DNA of 64,000 bases, from positions 7,445 through 71,444 of the forward strand of contig CAYQXV010000013.1 of assembly GCA_964421675.1 (NCBI GenBank), read 5' to 3'. A program made the translations under genes and the position numbers. The stretch comes from CALLPQ01 sp964421675 (GTDB taxonomy: Bacteria; Pseudomonadota; Alphaproteobacteria; Caulobacterales; Parvularculaceae). Each line of letters begins with the position of its first letter. The first letter of the stretch is position 1. The notes under the pieces are model-generated. The model was not told where the DNA came from and ran no database searches. It saw only the letters and a list, made by a program, of their open reading frames with translations. This document shows, piece by piece, positions 51,448-60,704 of this stretch.

Positions 51448-53778
51448 TTACTCTACCAGCGCCGGAACGCTATTGCCGCCATCATCACCCTCACCTTTTG
51501 CGGAAATCTTATCATCGGGGACAAATTCAAAGCTTAAAGACTCTGGATCATCCGGATTGGTCATCACCCGGACTATCCCGCCGCCTTTCAAGGCACCAAA
51601 CAAGATTTCATCGGCAATCGGTTTTTTAACATGCTCTTGAATAATCCGCGCAAGGGGACGCGCGCCCATTGCATCGTCAAATCCGCGCTCTGCCAACCAT
51701 GCGGTTGCCGCCTCATTGAGTTCAAATGAGATATTACGATCCGCAAGCTGACTTTCCAGTTGCAGAATGAATTTCTCAACAATGCGGTTGATAATTTCTG
51801 GCGACAAGCCAGCAAACTGAATAATCGCATCAAGGCGGTTACGAAATTCCGGCGTGAACAGACGATTAATCGCCGCATCCGTTTCATCAGTCTTCTTGCC
51901 TGCACCAAAGCCAATCGCAAATTTGGCCGCATCAGCAGCACCAGCATTGGTAGTCATAATGACGATGACATTTCGGAAGTCGACTTTGCGACCATTGGAA
52001 TCGGTCAAATGACCATTATCCATAACCTGCAACAAAATATTGAAGATTTCCGGATGCGCTTTTTCAATCTCATCAAGCAGCAAGACCGCATGAGGGTTTT
52101 GATCAACGGCGTCGGTTAACAGACCACCCTGATCAAAGCCAACATATCCTGGCGGTGCCCCGATCAACCGCGAGACGGTATGGCGCTCCATATATTCGGA
52201 CATGTCGAAGCGTAACAGCTCAACACCAAGGGCAAAGCCAAGCTGTTTTGCAACTTCGGTTTTACCAACACCGGTTGGCCCGGCAAAAAGATAGGACCCA
52301 ATCGGCTTATTGGGCTCGCGCAATCCAGCACGTGCCAGCTTAATCGCAGCGGAAAGCTGATCAATCGCTTCATTTTGACCAAATACAACCCGTTGCAAAT
52401 CTTCCGGCAAGGAGCGTAACCGCTCCGTATCCGACGTTGAGACAGATTTTGGCGGGATGCGCGCCATGCGCGAGATCACTTCTTCAATTTCCGCTTCATC
52501 AATAACAGATTTGCGGTCTTCTTCGCTAAACAGACGCTGGCGTGCCCCGGCCTCATCAATCACATCAATGGCTTTATCAGGCAGTTTTCGATCGGCCATA
52601 TATTTTGCCGAAAGATCAACAGCGGCCTTCAAGGCTTCATCCGTATAGGTAATATTGTGATGGTCTTCAAAGTGCGTTTTTAAGCCAGTGAGAATTTTCA
52701 ATGTATCGGGCACGCTCGGCTCGACAACATCAATTTTCTGGAAGCGCCGCGCCAATGCGCGATCTTTCTCAAATTGCTGGCGATATTCTTTATAGGTTGT
52801 CGATCCCATGCACCGCAACGCGCCTGACTGCAAGGCAGGCTTTAACAGGTTGGAGGCATCCATCGCGCCGCCAGAGGTTGCCCCGGCGCCAATCACTGTG
52901 TGGATTTCATCGATGAATAAAACCGCATCTTCATGGTCTTCAAGAGCTTTTAAAACCGCCTTGATGCGCTCTTCAAAATCACCGCGATATCGCGTACCGG
53001 CCAACAGCGAGCCCATATCGAGAGAGTAAATTGTTGAGCCCGATAACACTTCGGGAACCTCTTCATCGACAATTTTCAGGGCAAGACCTTCGGCAATGGC
53101 AGTTTTGCCAACACCGGGATCGCCAACCAGCAAGGGGTTGTTTTTGCGCCGGCGGCATAAAATCTGAATTGAGCGTTCAACTTCATTTTCGCGCCCAATC
53201 AGTGGATCGATTTTGCCAAGCCGGGCCTTCTCATTGAGATCAACACAATAGGCCCCGAGCGCATCATCGCCCGCTTTTGCCGGTTCTGCTTCCTCGCCAT
53301 TACCGCGTTGCCGTCCAGGCCCTGGTTCACCAGAGCGTTTTGCAAGACCGTGGGAGATATAATTGACCGCATCAAACCGGGTCATATCCTGTTTTTGCAG
53401 GAAGTGGGCTGCATTGGATTCGCGCTCAGCAAACATCGCCACAAGAACATTCGCGCCGGTAACTTCTTCGCGTCCAGACGATTGCACATGGATCACAGCG
53501 CGCTGGATGACACGCTGAAAGCTTGCCGTGGGTTTAGCCTGATCGTCATCATCCTCATCAAGGCGCAAATCTGTCAGTCTGTTTTCAATGAATTCGTATA
53601 ATTCACGGCGCAACAAATCGATATCAACATTACATGCACGCATCACCGCAGCCGCGTCCTGGTCATCGGCTAGCGCAAGCAGCAAATGCTCCAGCGTCGC
53701 CAATTCATGGCGGTACTCGTTTGCGATTTCGATGGCGCGGTGAAGCGCCTTGTCCAGACTGCGGCTAAAAGATGCCAT
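51448..53778 (-). CDS. clpA: ATP-dependent Clp protease ATP-binding subunit ClpA
   Basis: The 776-residue protein has an N-terminal double Clp repeat domain (1-150), a first AAA module with Walker A GDPGVGKT (219-226) and a second with GPTGVGKT (500-507). The ClpP-docking loop carries IGF (622-624), so it should pair with ClpP. ClpA unfolds N-degron and other substrates with the adaptor ClpS, encoded just upstream. A non-conserved acidic linker near residues 70-82 and a charged linker at 150-172 are present. Confidence 0.96.
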   Translation of the reverse strand: MASFSRSLDKALHRAIEIANEYRHELATLEHLLLALADDQDAAAVMRACNVDIDLLRRELYEFIENRLTDLRLDEDDDDQAKPTASFQRVIQRAVIHVQSSGREEVTGANVLVAMFAERESNAAHFLQKQDMTRFDAVNYISHGLAKRSGEPGPGRQRGNGEEAEPAKAGDDALGAYCVDLNEKARLGKIDPLIGRENEVERSIQILCRRRKNNPLLVGDPGVGKTAIAEGLALKIVDEEVPEVLSGSTIYSLDMGSLLAGTRYRGDFEERIKAVLKALEDHEDAVLFIDEIHTVIGAGATSGGAMDASNLLKPALQSGALRCMGSTTYKEYRQQFEKDRALARRFQKIDVVEPSVPDTLKILTGLKTHFEDHHNITYTDEALKAAVDLSAKYMADRKLPDKAIDVIDEAGARQRLFSEEDRKSVIDEAEIEEVISRMARIPPKSVSTSDTERLRSLPEDLQRVVFGQNEAIDQLSAAIKLARAGLREPNKPIGSYLFAGPTGVGKTEVAKQLGFALGVELLRFDMSEYMERHTVSRLIGAPPGYVGFDQGGLLTDAVDQNPHAVLLLDEIEKAHPEIFNILLQVMDNGHLTDSNGRKVDFRNVIVIMTTNAGAADAAKFAIGFGAGKKTDETDAAINRLFTPEFRNRLDAIIQFAGLSPEIINRIVEKFILQLESQLADRNISFELNEAATAWLAERGFDDAMGARPLARIIQEHVKKPIADEILFGALKGGGIVRVMTNPDDPESLSFEFVPDDKISAKGEGDDGGNSVPALVE

Positions 53779-53847
53779 ACGCGTTACTTGACCTCATCTA
53801 CTTTCATTGTTCGGCGCCCATAATTCTTCAGCTTACCTTAGATATGG

Positions 53848-54177
53848 TTACTCTTTTTCCATTGTACACTGCAGGGGATGCTGATGACGACGCGCAAGCT
53901 CCATAACTTGTGCAACTTTTGTCTCCGCAACCTCATAGGTAAACACACCGCAAATACCGGCATCATTTTGATGAACATGCAACATTATCCGGTAGGCATC
54001 CTCAGAATTTTTTTTGAACACCGCCTGCAGCAACCACACCACGAACTCTTGAGGTGTGAAATCATCATTCAGCAGTAACACCTTGTACATAGAAGGTTTT
54101 TTGGTCTGGGGCGTCGTCTTGGAGATGACACTGATCCCCAGGCCGCCCTCATCCTGATTGTCTTCTTCACTCGCCAT
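53848..54177 (-). CDS. clpS: ATP-dependent Clp protease adapter ClpS
   Basis: From the ATG at 54177 the protein is 109 residues, with AGAAGAG before it. The core has YKVLLLNDDFTPQEFVVWLL, AYRIMLHVHQNDAGICGVFT and YEVAETKVAQVMELARRHQH, all ClpS landmarks for N-degron binding. It delivers proteins with destabilising N-terminal residues to ClpAP. It is 69 bases upstream of clpA on the same strand. A run of four ATG codons upstream (from 54201) is a less likely start. Confidence 0.95.
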   Translation of the reverse strand: MASEEDNQDEGGLGISVISKTTPQTKKPSMYKVLLLNDDFTPQEFVVWLLQAVFKKNSEDAYRIMLHVHQNDAGICGVFTYEVAETKVAQVMELARRHQHPLQCTMEKE

Positions 54178-54380
54178 TATCTCTTCTACCATCATCATCA
54201 ATTTTGCAGGCCGATCTTACTCGAAATCACAATATGATACCTTATTTGGGTTCGTCATACCCGGATATAAAGATAGTCACACCTTATGTGATATATACTC
54301 ATATTTTATTGAAAAGACGCAAATTCTTCAATTTTGCGCACGATATGCTCGGAAATGGTCACAAATTGTGACCACCAATG

Positions 54381-54409
54381 AAAAAAGGCCCGGCAATGCC
54401 GGACCTTTT
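54381..54409 (-). terminator. Intrinsic terminator of the phasin gene
   Basis: AAAAGGCCCGGC and GCCGGACCTTTT pair around AAT at 54383-54409. On the minus strand the stem is followed by T. It lies about 40 bases after the phasin stop. Confidence 0.88.
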
Positions 54410-54445
54410 CAATACGCAACAATACGCTACTCAAAATTCAAAAAC

Positions 54446-54892
54446 TTATGGACGGTAAGATTGAACCGTCTCAACGAAATTTGCATATGTATCAGTCAAT
54501 GGCTCAACAGCGCTTTTGCTTTGCGCAGCAACCATTTCAGTGACTTTATTGAACTGGCTCATGTTTTTTTCAAACGCTGAGCGGAAAAATTCAGTGTTCA
54601 GGTCAAGAGCTTCTTGTGGGCTTTTGCACTGAGCAATCGCTTGAGCTGTTTTCACTGTTTCGTCAAAATTCGTTTTTGCAAATTCAGCTTGCTCAGTTGC
54701 GATTTTCTCGAAACCACCAGCAACTGTGCTAGACGCGCTCATGACCGCATCCATAGATTCTTTTTGGAACTCAGCAACTTTTTCGAAGCCTTTGTTCATT
54801 TGCTCGAAGCCTTCTTTAAACGCTTCTGTATTCAATCCAGACATTGCGTCGAAACTTTTTGATTTTGCAGTCGTTTTTTTAGCAGCAGCCAT
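54446..54892 (-). CDS. Phasin family protein
   Basis: The 148-residue protein is helical and contains GFEQMNKGFEKVAEFQKESMDA and later KTAQAIAQCKSPQEALDLNTEF, typical of phasin-2 proteins. A Lys-rich start (AAAKKTTAKSKS) may bind DNA or the granule. Phasins coat polyhydroxybutyrate granules or assist their segregation. TGC/GCA-rich palindromes at 54927-55013 lie in its upstream region, consistent with PhaR control. It is followed by clpS-clpA, a common alphaproteobacterial order. Confidence 0.85.
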   Translation of the reverse strand: MAAAKKTTAKSKSFDAMSGLNTEAFKEGFEQMNKGFEKVAEFQKESMDAVMSASSTVAGGFEKIATEQAEFAKTNFDETVKTAQAIAQCKSPQEALDLNTEFFRSAFEKNMSQFNKVTEMVAAQSKSAVEPLTDTYANFVETVQSYRP

Positions 54893-55210
54893 TTCTATGG
54901 TCTCCTCTATAAATGATAAGCAATAAGTGCATCAGCTGCACCAATTTCGCCTCTTGTGCATTGCAACATAGATATTTTTTGCACTGCGTCAAGGTTTTTT
55001 CTTGTGCATTGCACAATAAATCAATAACCCATTGATATTATTATATATTTAATGTAGGAATCTACGCAAAATTTGGCCCGTTTTCATGCCTAATAGTTGA
55101 AAAATTGGCACTTTTCTGCACCCAATGGGCGAAAGCGCGCGCGAGTCGCATTCTCCTTGTGGTGAAAAGATGCAAGATAGAAATGAGATGAAAAGAAGGA
55201 TCCCTGCTCC
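54893..55210. other. Divergent promoter region of phasin and RidA genes
   Basis: About 320 bases. It contains three TGC/GCA-rich elements (listed next) and AT-rich tracts. No gene is visible. Confidence 0.6.
54927..55013 (-). promoter_or_regulatory. Candidate PhaR boxes upstream of the phasin gene
   Basis: CTTGTGCATTGCA occurs twice, at 54953-54965 and 55001-55013, 48 bases apart, and an inverted repeat GTGCATCAGCTGCAC lies at 54927-54941. They have TGC-N3-GCA cores like PhaR sites. PhaR is a phasin-gene repressor that is released by polyhydroxybutyrate. The proposal is inference from pattern and location. Confidence 0.45.
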
Positions 55211-55684
55211 ATGTCTGCAATCGCCGAGCGTCTGACCAGTTTGAACATCACCCTGCCCGAGGCCGTAGCGCCGGTGGCAAATTATGTCCCCTATACGGTG
55301 AGCACAAATTTGATCGTTATTTCTGGGCAGATTTCCATGGATCAAGGCAACCTAATAACCGGCACCCTTGGCAAGACACTCTCCAAAGAGGAAGGCATTT
55401 ATGCCGCGCGGTGTTGTGGGTTAAATATTCTCGCGCAGATTAATGCCGCCTGCACGTCCATGGGTAAATCGCTCGATGCGGTGTCGCGGATCGTTAGGCT
55501 CGGCGGGTTTGTTGCGTGCACACCAGACTTTGTCGACCATCCGGCGGTCATTAATGGCGCATCCGATTTGATGGTGGAAATATTTGGCGATGCCGGGCGT
55601 CATGCGCGCGCAGCGGTAGGCGTTCCAAGCCTGCCTCTTGGTGCGGCCGTTGAAATTGATGCCATGGTTGAGTTTGCTGGATGA
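55211..55684 (+). CDS. RidA family protein
   Basis: The 157-residue protein has TLPEAVAPVANYVPYTVSTN and the YjgF/YER057c/UK114 pattern to the end with HARAAVGVPSLPLGAAVEID, where the conserved arginine lies. RidA deaminates reactive enamine or imine intermediates from pyridoxal-phosphate enzymes. It overlaps the next gene by four bases (ATGA), so the two are coupled. AAGGA lies before the ATG. Confidence 0.92.
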   Translation: MSAIAERLTSLNITLPEAVAPVANYVPYTVSTNLIVISGQISMDQGNLITGTLGKTLSKEEGIYAARCCGLNILAQINAACTSMGKSLDAVSRIVRLGGFVACTPDFVDHPAVINGASDLMVEIFGDAGRHARAAVGVPSLPLGAAVEIDAMVEFAG

Positions 55685-56871
55685 TCGAGAGCCCATCCGG
55701 TCAACCCAAAGACAATGATCCCTCGCAGTCGCTAACGCTGCGCCCGGCATCATCCTTTGCTCAGATCGACAAAACAGTTTGGAATGATCTCGCAACGGCA
55801 AATGGGCGCGCCTATAACCCGTTCATCTCATATGACTTTCTAAAGCTGCTTGAAGATAGTGGCTCGTGCACCCGTGAAACCGGCTGGCTGTCCTATCCGC
55901 TATTGTTAGAACGCGGCGACACGGTTATTGGCGTGGCCCCGGCCTATATTAAAGGGCACAGCCAGGGCGAATATATTTTCGACCATCATTGGGCCGATGC
56001 CTATCACCGTGCGGGCGGTCAATATTTTCCCAAGCTCCTTATTGCCAGTCCGTTTTCGCCAGTCCCTGGCCCTCGCCTATTGTGCGAAAATGACGCTGAC
56101 ACGATTGCCTTCGCAGGCGCTATTGCTCAGCTTACAGAGCAAATGAACCTATCATCAGCCCATGTCAATTTTTGTCTGAATACAGAACAAGACGCCATGA
56201 GCGAGCAAGGGTTCTTACCCCGGATTGGCGAGCAATATCACTGGTTCAATCGCGACTATTCTTCATTTGATGATTTCCTCAGCGCTTTGTCCTCGCGCAA
56301 AAGAAAGACCATTCGCCAGGAGCGCCGCAAGGCGGTGTCAGATGGCATTTCAATCGTCAATCTGAAGGGCAGTGAAATCACCGAATCCCACTGGGATCAT
56401 TTTTGGGTTTTTTATCAAGATACTGGTGCGCGAAAATGGGGAACGCCCTATCTAACGCGCGAGAGTTTTTCGATGCTGGGCGAGCGCATGGCCGATGATG
56501 TGTTGCTGACCCTTGCCTTTGAGGGCGCATCGCCTGAGCCAATCGCCGGAGCCTTGCACATGATTGGAGGCGATGCCTTATATGGGCGTTATTGGGGGGC
56601 AACCCAGCGCGCGAAGTTCTTGCATTTTGAATGCTGCTATTATCAGGCCATCGACTATGCGATTGAACACAAGCTTGCGCGCGTTGAAGCGGGCGCGCAG
56701 GGCCATCACAAAATCGCCCGCGGTTATGAACCCTGCCCAACCTATTCAGCCCACTATATTCCAGACCCTGGTTTTCGGCGCGCACTCGAAGCCTATCTCG
56801 ATCAGGAACGGCGCGAGACAGAAGCGGACATAACCGCGCTAAAAGACTATACTCCTTTCCGGAAAACCTAA
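55681..56871 (+). CDS. GNAT family N-acetyltransferase, DUF482/FemAB-like
   Basis: The 396-residue protein belongs to the DUF482 group of GNAT-fold proteins, with YNPFISYDFLKLLEDSGSCT, AYIKGHSQGEYIFDHHWADAY, RKRKTIRQERRKA and EAGAQGHHKIARGYEP. These are cytoplasmic and related to FemAB aminoacyl transferases; substrate unknown. The overlap with the RidA gene is conserved in related genomes to my knowledge. It is followed after about 15 bases by the HIT gene. Confidence 0.85.
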   Translation: MIESPSGQPKDNDPSQSLTLRPASSFAQIDKTVWNDLATANGRAYNPFISYDFLKLLEDSGSCTRETGWLSYPLLLERGDTVIGVAPAYIKGHSQGEYIFDHHWADAYHRAGGQYFPKLLIASPFSPVPGPRLLCENDADTIAFAGAIAQLTEQMNLSSAHVNFCLNTEQDAMSEQGFLPRIGEQYHWFNRDYSSFDDFLSALSSRKRKTIRQERRKAVSDGISIVNLKGSEITESHWDHFWVFYQDTGARKWGTPYLTRESFSMLGERMADDVLLTLAFEGASPEPIAGALHMIGGDALYGRYWGATQRAKFLHFECCYYQAIDYAIEHKLARVEAGAQGHHKIARGYEPCPTYSAHYIPDPGFRRALEAYLDQERRETEADITALKDYTPFRKT

Positions 56872-56885
56872 CTGCGAGGATGAAA

Positions 56886-57320
56886 ATGGCACTTGGCCTT
56901 TCTTATGAAACCGACAATATTTTCGCGAAAATCATTCGCGGCGAGATCCCTTGCACCAAAATTTATGAAGATGACGCTCTGCTTTCCTTTATGGATCTAT
57001 TCCCTCAGTCTCGCGGCCATGCTCTTGTCATCCACAAACAGGCGCAAGCCACCAATCTGTTTGATATTGAGAGCCAGTCCCTTAGCGAATTGATTGTCGG
57101 GGTTCAAAAAATCGGCACGGCCATGATTGCAGCGCTCAATCCGGACGGTGTAAAAACCGCTCAATTTAACGGAGCATCAGCGGGGCAGACAGTGTTTCAT
57201 CTGCATTTTCATTTAATCCCCACCTATGAGGATATGAGCCTTACGAGCCACGGGCAAAGCGGGCAAGCCGATCCGGCTGAGCTTGATGCCATTGCCGCTT
57301 CTATCCGCGCCAAACTTTAA
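56886..57320 (+). CDS. HIT family protein
   Basis: From the ATG at 56886 the protein is 144 residues with NIFAKIIRGEIPCTKIYEDD at the N-terminus and the histidine triad HLHFHL (105-110). HIT hydrolases cut nucleotide phosphoramidates or dinucleoside polyphosphates. GAGG at 56876-56879 favours this start over an ATG two codons earlier. It follows the GNAT gene closely and is probably cotranscribed. Confidence 0.93.
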   Translation: MALGLSYETDNIFAKIIRGEIPCTKIYEDDALLSFMDLFPQSRGHALVIHKQAQATNLFDIESQSLSELIVGVQKIGTAMIAALNPDGVKTAQFNGASAGQTVFHLHFHLIPTYEDMSLTSHGQSGQADPAELDAIAASIRAKL

Positions 57321-57343
57321 ACCACCCCCCTGAAATTTTTGAA

Positions 57344-58135
57344 ATGAACGCACTTTCAATATCCACTCTTCTGTCAACCTTTATTGCATTAACGGCAATC
57401 ATCTGGGTGCGGTATTTTTTGGTAGCCGGGCTTTTTTATTGGCTATTATGGGGGCGTCCCCCGGAAAAAGTGCACGCGCGCAGGCTGGCAAGCCGCCCGC
57501 CCCAGCGCGATATCGTGTTTCACGAAGTGCGCATGTCCTTAATGTCATCTGTCATTTATGCCCTACCCGGCGCCATTGTTATGGAAGCCTATAAAGCGGG
57601 CGGCACGGCGATCTATAATGGGATTCATGGCCTTGCCGGTCTTGCCTATATCCCGGTGAGTATCGCGATATATCTGTTTATCCATGACACCTATTTTTAC
57701 TGGACACACCGGGCCATGCACCACCCAAGCCTGTTTCGTGCAACCCACCTCACCCACCATCGCTCACGCCAACCCACCCCATGGGCAGCATTTTCATTCC
57801 ACCCATGGGAGGCGATAATATCGGCTTGGTTGTTGCCCCTCGCGGCATTTTTTATTCCAATCCATGCGGGGGCTGTGTTCTTTCTTTTGATCTTTATGAC
57901 ACTTTGCAGCGTGATCAATCATGCCGGATGGGAAGTGTTCCCAAAAATGTGGACCAATGGTCTTGCGGGGCGCATTTTCATCTCAGCCAGTCACCACAAT
58001 GTTCACCATAAGGATTATCACGCGAACTATGGGCTCTATTTCCGGTTCTGGGATTATTGGATGGGAACCGACAAAGGACTCGACGGGGGACTCGATAAGG
58101 GGCTTGACCCTAATGCCATCGTAAATGAGAGTTAG
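57344..58135 (+). CDS. Sterol desaturase/fatty acid hydroxylase family protein
   Basis: The 263-residue membrane protein has the three histidine clusters of the family: H114, H122, H126 and H127 in HDTYFYWTHRAMHH; H135, H138 and H139 in HLTHH; and H217, H218, H221 and H222 in SHHNVHH. These bind a di-iron centre that uses O2 to hydroxylate or desaturate a lipid. Membrane helices are near 6-36, 66-84, 95-115 and 155-195. Substrate is not known. It is last in a RidA-GNAT-HIT-desaturase group. Confidence 0.88.
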   Translation: MNALSISTLLSTFIALTAIIWVRYFLVAGLFYWLLWGRPPEKVHARRLASRPPQRDIVFHEVRMSLMSSVIYALPGAIVMEAYKAGGTAIYNGIHGLAGLAYIPVSIAIYLFIHDTYFYWTHRAMHHPSLFRATHLTHHRSRQPTPWAAFSFHPWEAIISAWLLPLAAFFIPIHAGAVFFLLIFMTLCSVINHAGWEVFPKMWTNGLAGRIFISASHHNVHHKDYHANYGLYFRFWDYWMGTDKGLDGGLDKGLDPNAIVNES

Positions 58136-58206
58136 GCAAAAGCGCTATTGTTTGAGCAAACCACCACCAAGGGAAGCCGGGTCAAACCGAGCCCAATCGA
58201 AGCCGC

Positions 58207-59682
58207 CTAATCAATCTCAAGCTTCTGCTTTAAAATCTCGTTCACCGCTTTTGGATTTGCCTTACCGCCGGTTGCCTTCATGACTTGGCCGACAAACCAG
58301 CCAAAGGTTTTTGGTTTTTCTTTAACCTGAGCAACCTGATCGGGATTATTTGCGATGATCTCATCAATGGCCGCTTCAATGGCACCGGTATCGGTAACCT
58401 GTTTCAGGCCGCGCTCTTCAACAATCTTGCCGGGCGCTTCGCCTGTTTCAAACATAATCTCGAACACATCTTTGGCCGTCCGCCCGGAGATGGTGTCATC
58501 ACCAATCAAATCAATGAGCGCGCCAAGCTGATCTGCGCCCACCGGCGAGTCGGCAATATCCTTACCGGCTTTGTTCAAAGCGCCAAACAATTCTGTGGTA
58601 ACCCAGTTTGAGGCAAGTTTAGAATCGCGGCCCTTTGCGACCGTTTCAAAATAATCGGCCTTGTCTTTTTCCATCGCCAGAACGCTCGCATCATAGGGCG
58701 AGAGTTTATATTCCTTGATGAAGCGGTGCTTTTTGGCGTCGGGCAATTCCGGCAAATCGGCTTTAATTTGCGCAACCCAAGCGGGATCAAGCTCAAGCGG
58801 CAAAAGATCAGGGTCCGGGAAATAGCGGTAATCATGGGCATCTTCTTTTGAGCGCATCGTCCGGGTCTCGCCGGTCTTTACGTCAAAGAGCAATGTTTCC
58901 TGATCAATTTCCCCGCCTGCTTCGAGCACCTGAATTTGCCGCCGCGCTTCATACTGAACAACCTGGCGGACATAGCGCAACGAATTGACATTCTTGGTTT
59001 CCGTGCGCGTGCCCAATGGGCCGCCCGGACGGCGCACTGATACGTTCACATCCGCGCGCATCGATCCCTCATCCATATTGCCATCACAAGTGCCCAGATA
59101 TCGAACAATGGTGCGCAGCTTGGAAAAATAGGATGCGGCCTCATCGGCAGAGCGCATTTCCGGTTTGGAGACAATTTCCATCAAGGCAACGCCAGACCGG
59201 TTCAAATCAACATGGGAATGTGCCGGACTAAGATCATGGACAGACTTGCCCGCATCCTGCTCAAGGTGAAGGCGTTCAATCCCGACCGTGATGGTCTCTT
59301 CCGGGCTGACCTCAACCTCAATTTCCCCCTCACCCACGATTGGGTCTTTAAATTGGGAAATCTGATAGCCTTGCGGCAGGTCCGGATAGAAATAGTTTTT
59401 GCGATCAAAGCGCGACCAAAGATGTATTTCCGCGTTCAAGCCAAGCCCGGTGCGCACGGCCTGTTCGACGCAATATTTATTGATAACCGGCAACATGCCC
59501 GGCATTGCCGCATCAACCAGCGAGACATTCTCATTGGGTCCCGCGCCATAACTTGCCGGTGCGCCAGAGAACAATTTGGAAACCGAGGACACCTGCGCAT
59601 GGACCTCAAGCCCAATGATGACTTCCCAATCACCAGTTTCACCTTGCAATAAATGCCGGGGTTCAATCTCGCGCAATTCCAT
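58207..59682 (-). CDS. gatB: Aspartyl/glutamyl-tRNA amidotransferase subunit B
   Basis: The 491-residue protein has WEVIIGLEVHAQVSSVSKLFSG, RKNYFYPDLPQGYQISQ, HLEQDAGKSVHD and DVNVSVRRPGGPLGTRTETKN, all diagnostic of GatB. It phosphorylates Glu or Asp on misacylated tRNA as part of GatCAB, which makes Gln-tRNA or Asn-tRNA. gatA and gatC are not visible in the window. Confidence 0.96.
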   Translation of the reverse strand: MELREIEPRHLLQGETGDWEVIIGLEVHAQVSSVSKLFSGAPASYGAGPNENVSLVDAAMPGMLPVINKYCVEQAVRTGLGLNAEIHLWSRFDRKNYFYPDLPQGYQISQFKDPIVGEGEIEVEVSPEETITVGIERLHLEQDAGKSVHDLSPAHSHVDLNRSGVALMEIVSKPEMRSADEAASYFSKLRTIVRYLGTCDGNMDEGSMRADVNVSVRRPGGPLGTRTETKNVNSLRYVRQVVQYEARRQIQVLEAGGEIDQETLLFDVKTGETRTMRSKEDAHDYRYFPDPDLLPLELDPAWVAQIKADLPELPDAKKHRFIKEYKLSPYDASVLAMEKDKADYFETVAKGRDSKLASNWVTTELFGALNKAGKDIADSPVGADQLGALIDLIGDDTISGRTAKDVFEIMFETGEAPGKIVEERGLKQVTDTGAIEAAIDEIIANNPDQVAQVKEKPKTFGWFVGQVMKATGGKANPKAVNEILKQKLEID

Positions 59683-60031
59683 GTGGTCGTTCTTTCATTA
59701 TCAATTCCAGAAATAGCCCTTATCACGCCATGCAGGTCTACGAAAAGGGGTAAGTTGAGCCCCTTGAGGGGTTAGGCAAGAAAATCCCGCCGCGATGGTG
59801 TCGAGCCTCGGGCCTCAACGCCCAAAGCCGCGACTGCGGCTCGGGCGAAGCCCGCCCCATCGGAGACAATCGCAAAGCAAATTGTCGCCAGATAAGAATA
59901 TTGATGAAACGATTTCAAATCCCAAACCAAGCGACCGACCGGTCGCCGCGCGGCCAGCGCGCCCCATCGGAGACAATCGCGAAAGCGATTTGTCGCGAGA
60001 TAAGAAGAATCGATTTGTCGCGAGATATAAA
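59683..60031. other. Intergenic region with imperfect hairpin repeats
   Basis: About 350 bases between gatB and the glutathione transferase gene. It contains two copies and one fragment of a hairpin repeat (listed separately) and a palindromic CGACCGACCGGTCGCC around 59937. No gene is visible. Confidence 0.6.
59854..60030 (+). repeat. Imperfect hairpin repeat, two copies and a fragment
   Basis: A unit of about 45 bases starting GCCCCATCGGAGACAATCGC and ending GATAAGAA occurs at 59854-59898 and 59961-60006, with a fragment GATTTGTCGCGAGATA at 60012-60027. In the second copy ACAATCGC pairs with GCGATTTGT around a GAAA loop. The element looks like a REP-type palindrome or a RNA hairpin family. 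It ends just before the glutathione transferase stop codon. Confidence 0.65.
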
Positions 60032-60664
60032 CTAAACTGGTATTGGCCCGCTATCCATAGGTTGGGCATAGCCGCGAATAAAGCCGGGCCGCTCAGCAAG
60101 TGAGAGATACCAATCGTGCACTGCCGGGAAATTTTTCAGATCAATCTGCTGAAACTCAAACCGCGATACCCATGGCCAAATCGCAAAATCAGCAATTGAT
60201 AATGCTTCGCCGATATATGATCTGCCTTCCAAATGTGTGTTCAAGACACGGTACAGACGGTTGGCTTCTTTAGAAAAGCGCGCTTCGGCATAGTCGGACT
60301 TGCCTTTATTAAAATGCAGAAAATGATGGGCCTGCCCCAACATTGGCCCAAAGCCCGCCTTTTGCCACATCAGCCATTGCATCACCTGCCAATAATCCGC
60401 TGACCCAGATTGCGGCATAAACTTTCCGCTTTTTTCCGCCAGATAAAGCAGGATCGCGCCTGACTCAAAGATGGTGGTGCCATCCTCATCAACAATTGCG
60501 GGAATTTTATTGTTGGGACTAATCGCCAAAAACTCCGGCGTGAATTGGTCGCCTTTTTTAATATCAATCGGAATGGCTTGATAGGCGATGCCCATTTCCT
60601 CAAGCGCAATCGATATTTTGCGCCCATTGGGCGTGGTCCATGAATAAAATTTCAACATCGGCAA
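60032..60664 (-). CDS. Glutathione S-transferase family protein
   Basis: The 210-residue protein has an N-terminal thioredoxin-like domain (WTTPNGRKISIALEEMG, then NNKIPAIVD and IFESGAILLYL) and an alpha-helical C-terminal domain ending in WYLSLAERPGFIRGY. It resembles the YghU/nu-class (Ure2p-like) group, which have disulfide-reductase activity. It follows the alpha/beta hydrolase gene by 40 bases on the same strand. Confidence 0.9.
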   Translation of the reverse strand: MPMLKFYSWTTPNGRKISIALEEMGIAYQAIPIDIKKGDQFTPEFLAISPNNKIPAIVDEDGTTIFESGAILLYLAEKSGKFMPQSGSADYWQVMQWLMWQKAGFGPMLGQAHHFLHFNKGKSDYAEARFSKEANRLYRVLNTHLEGRSYIGEALSIADFAIWPWVSRFEFQQIDLKNFPAVHDWYLSLAERPGFIRGYAQPMDSGPIPV

Positions 60665-60704
60665 TCCCTATATGCGATCTTTGGGTGCGGACATACCGCA
60701 ATCG

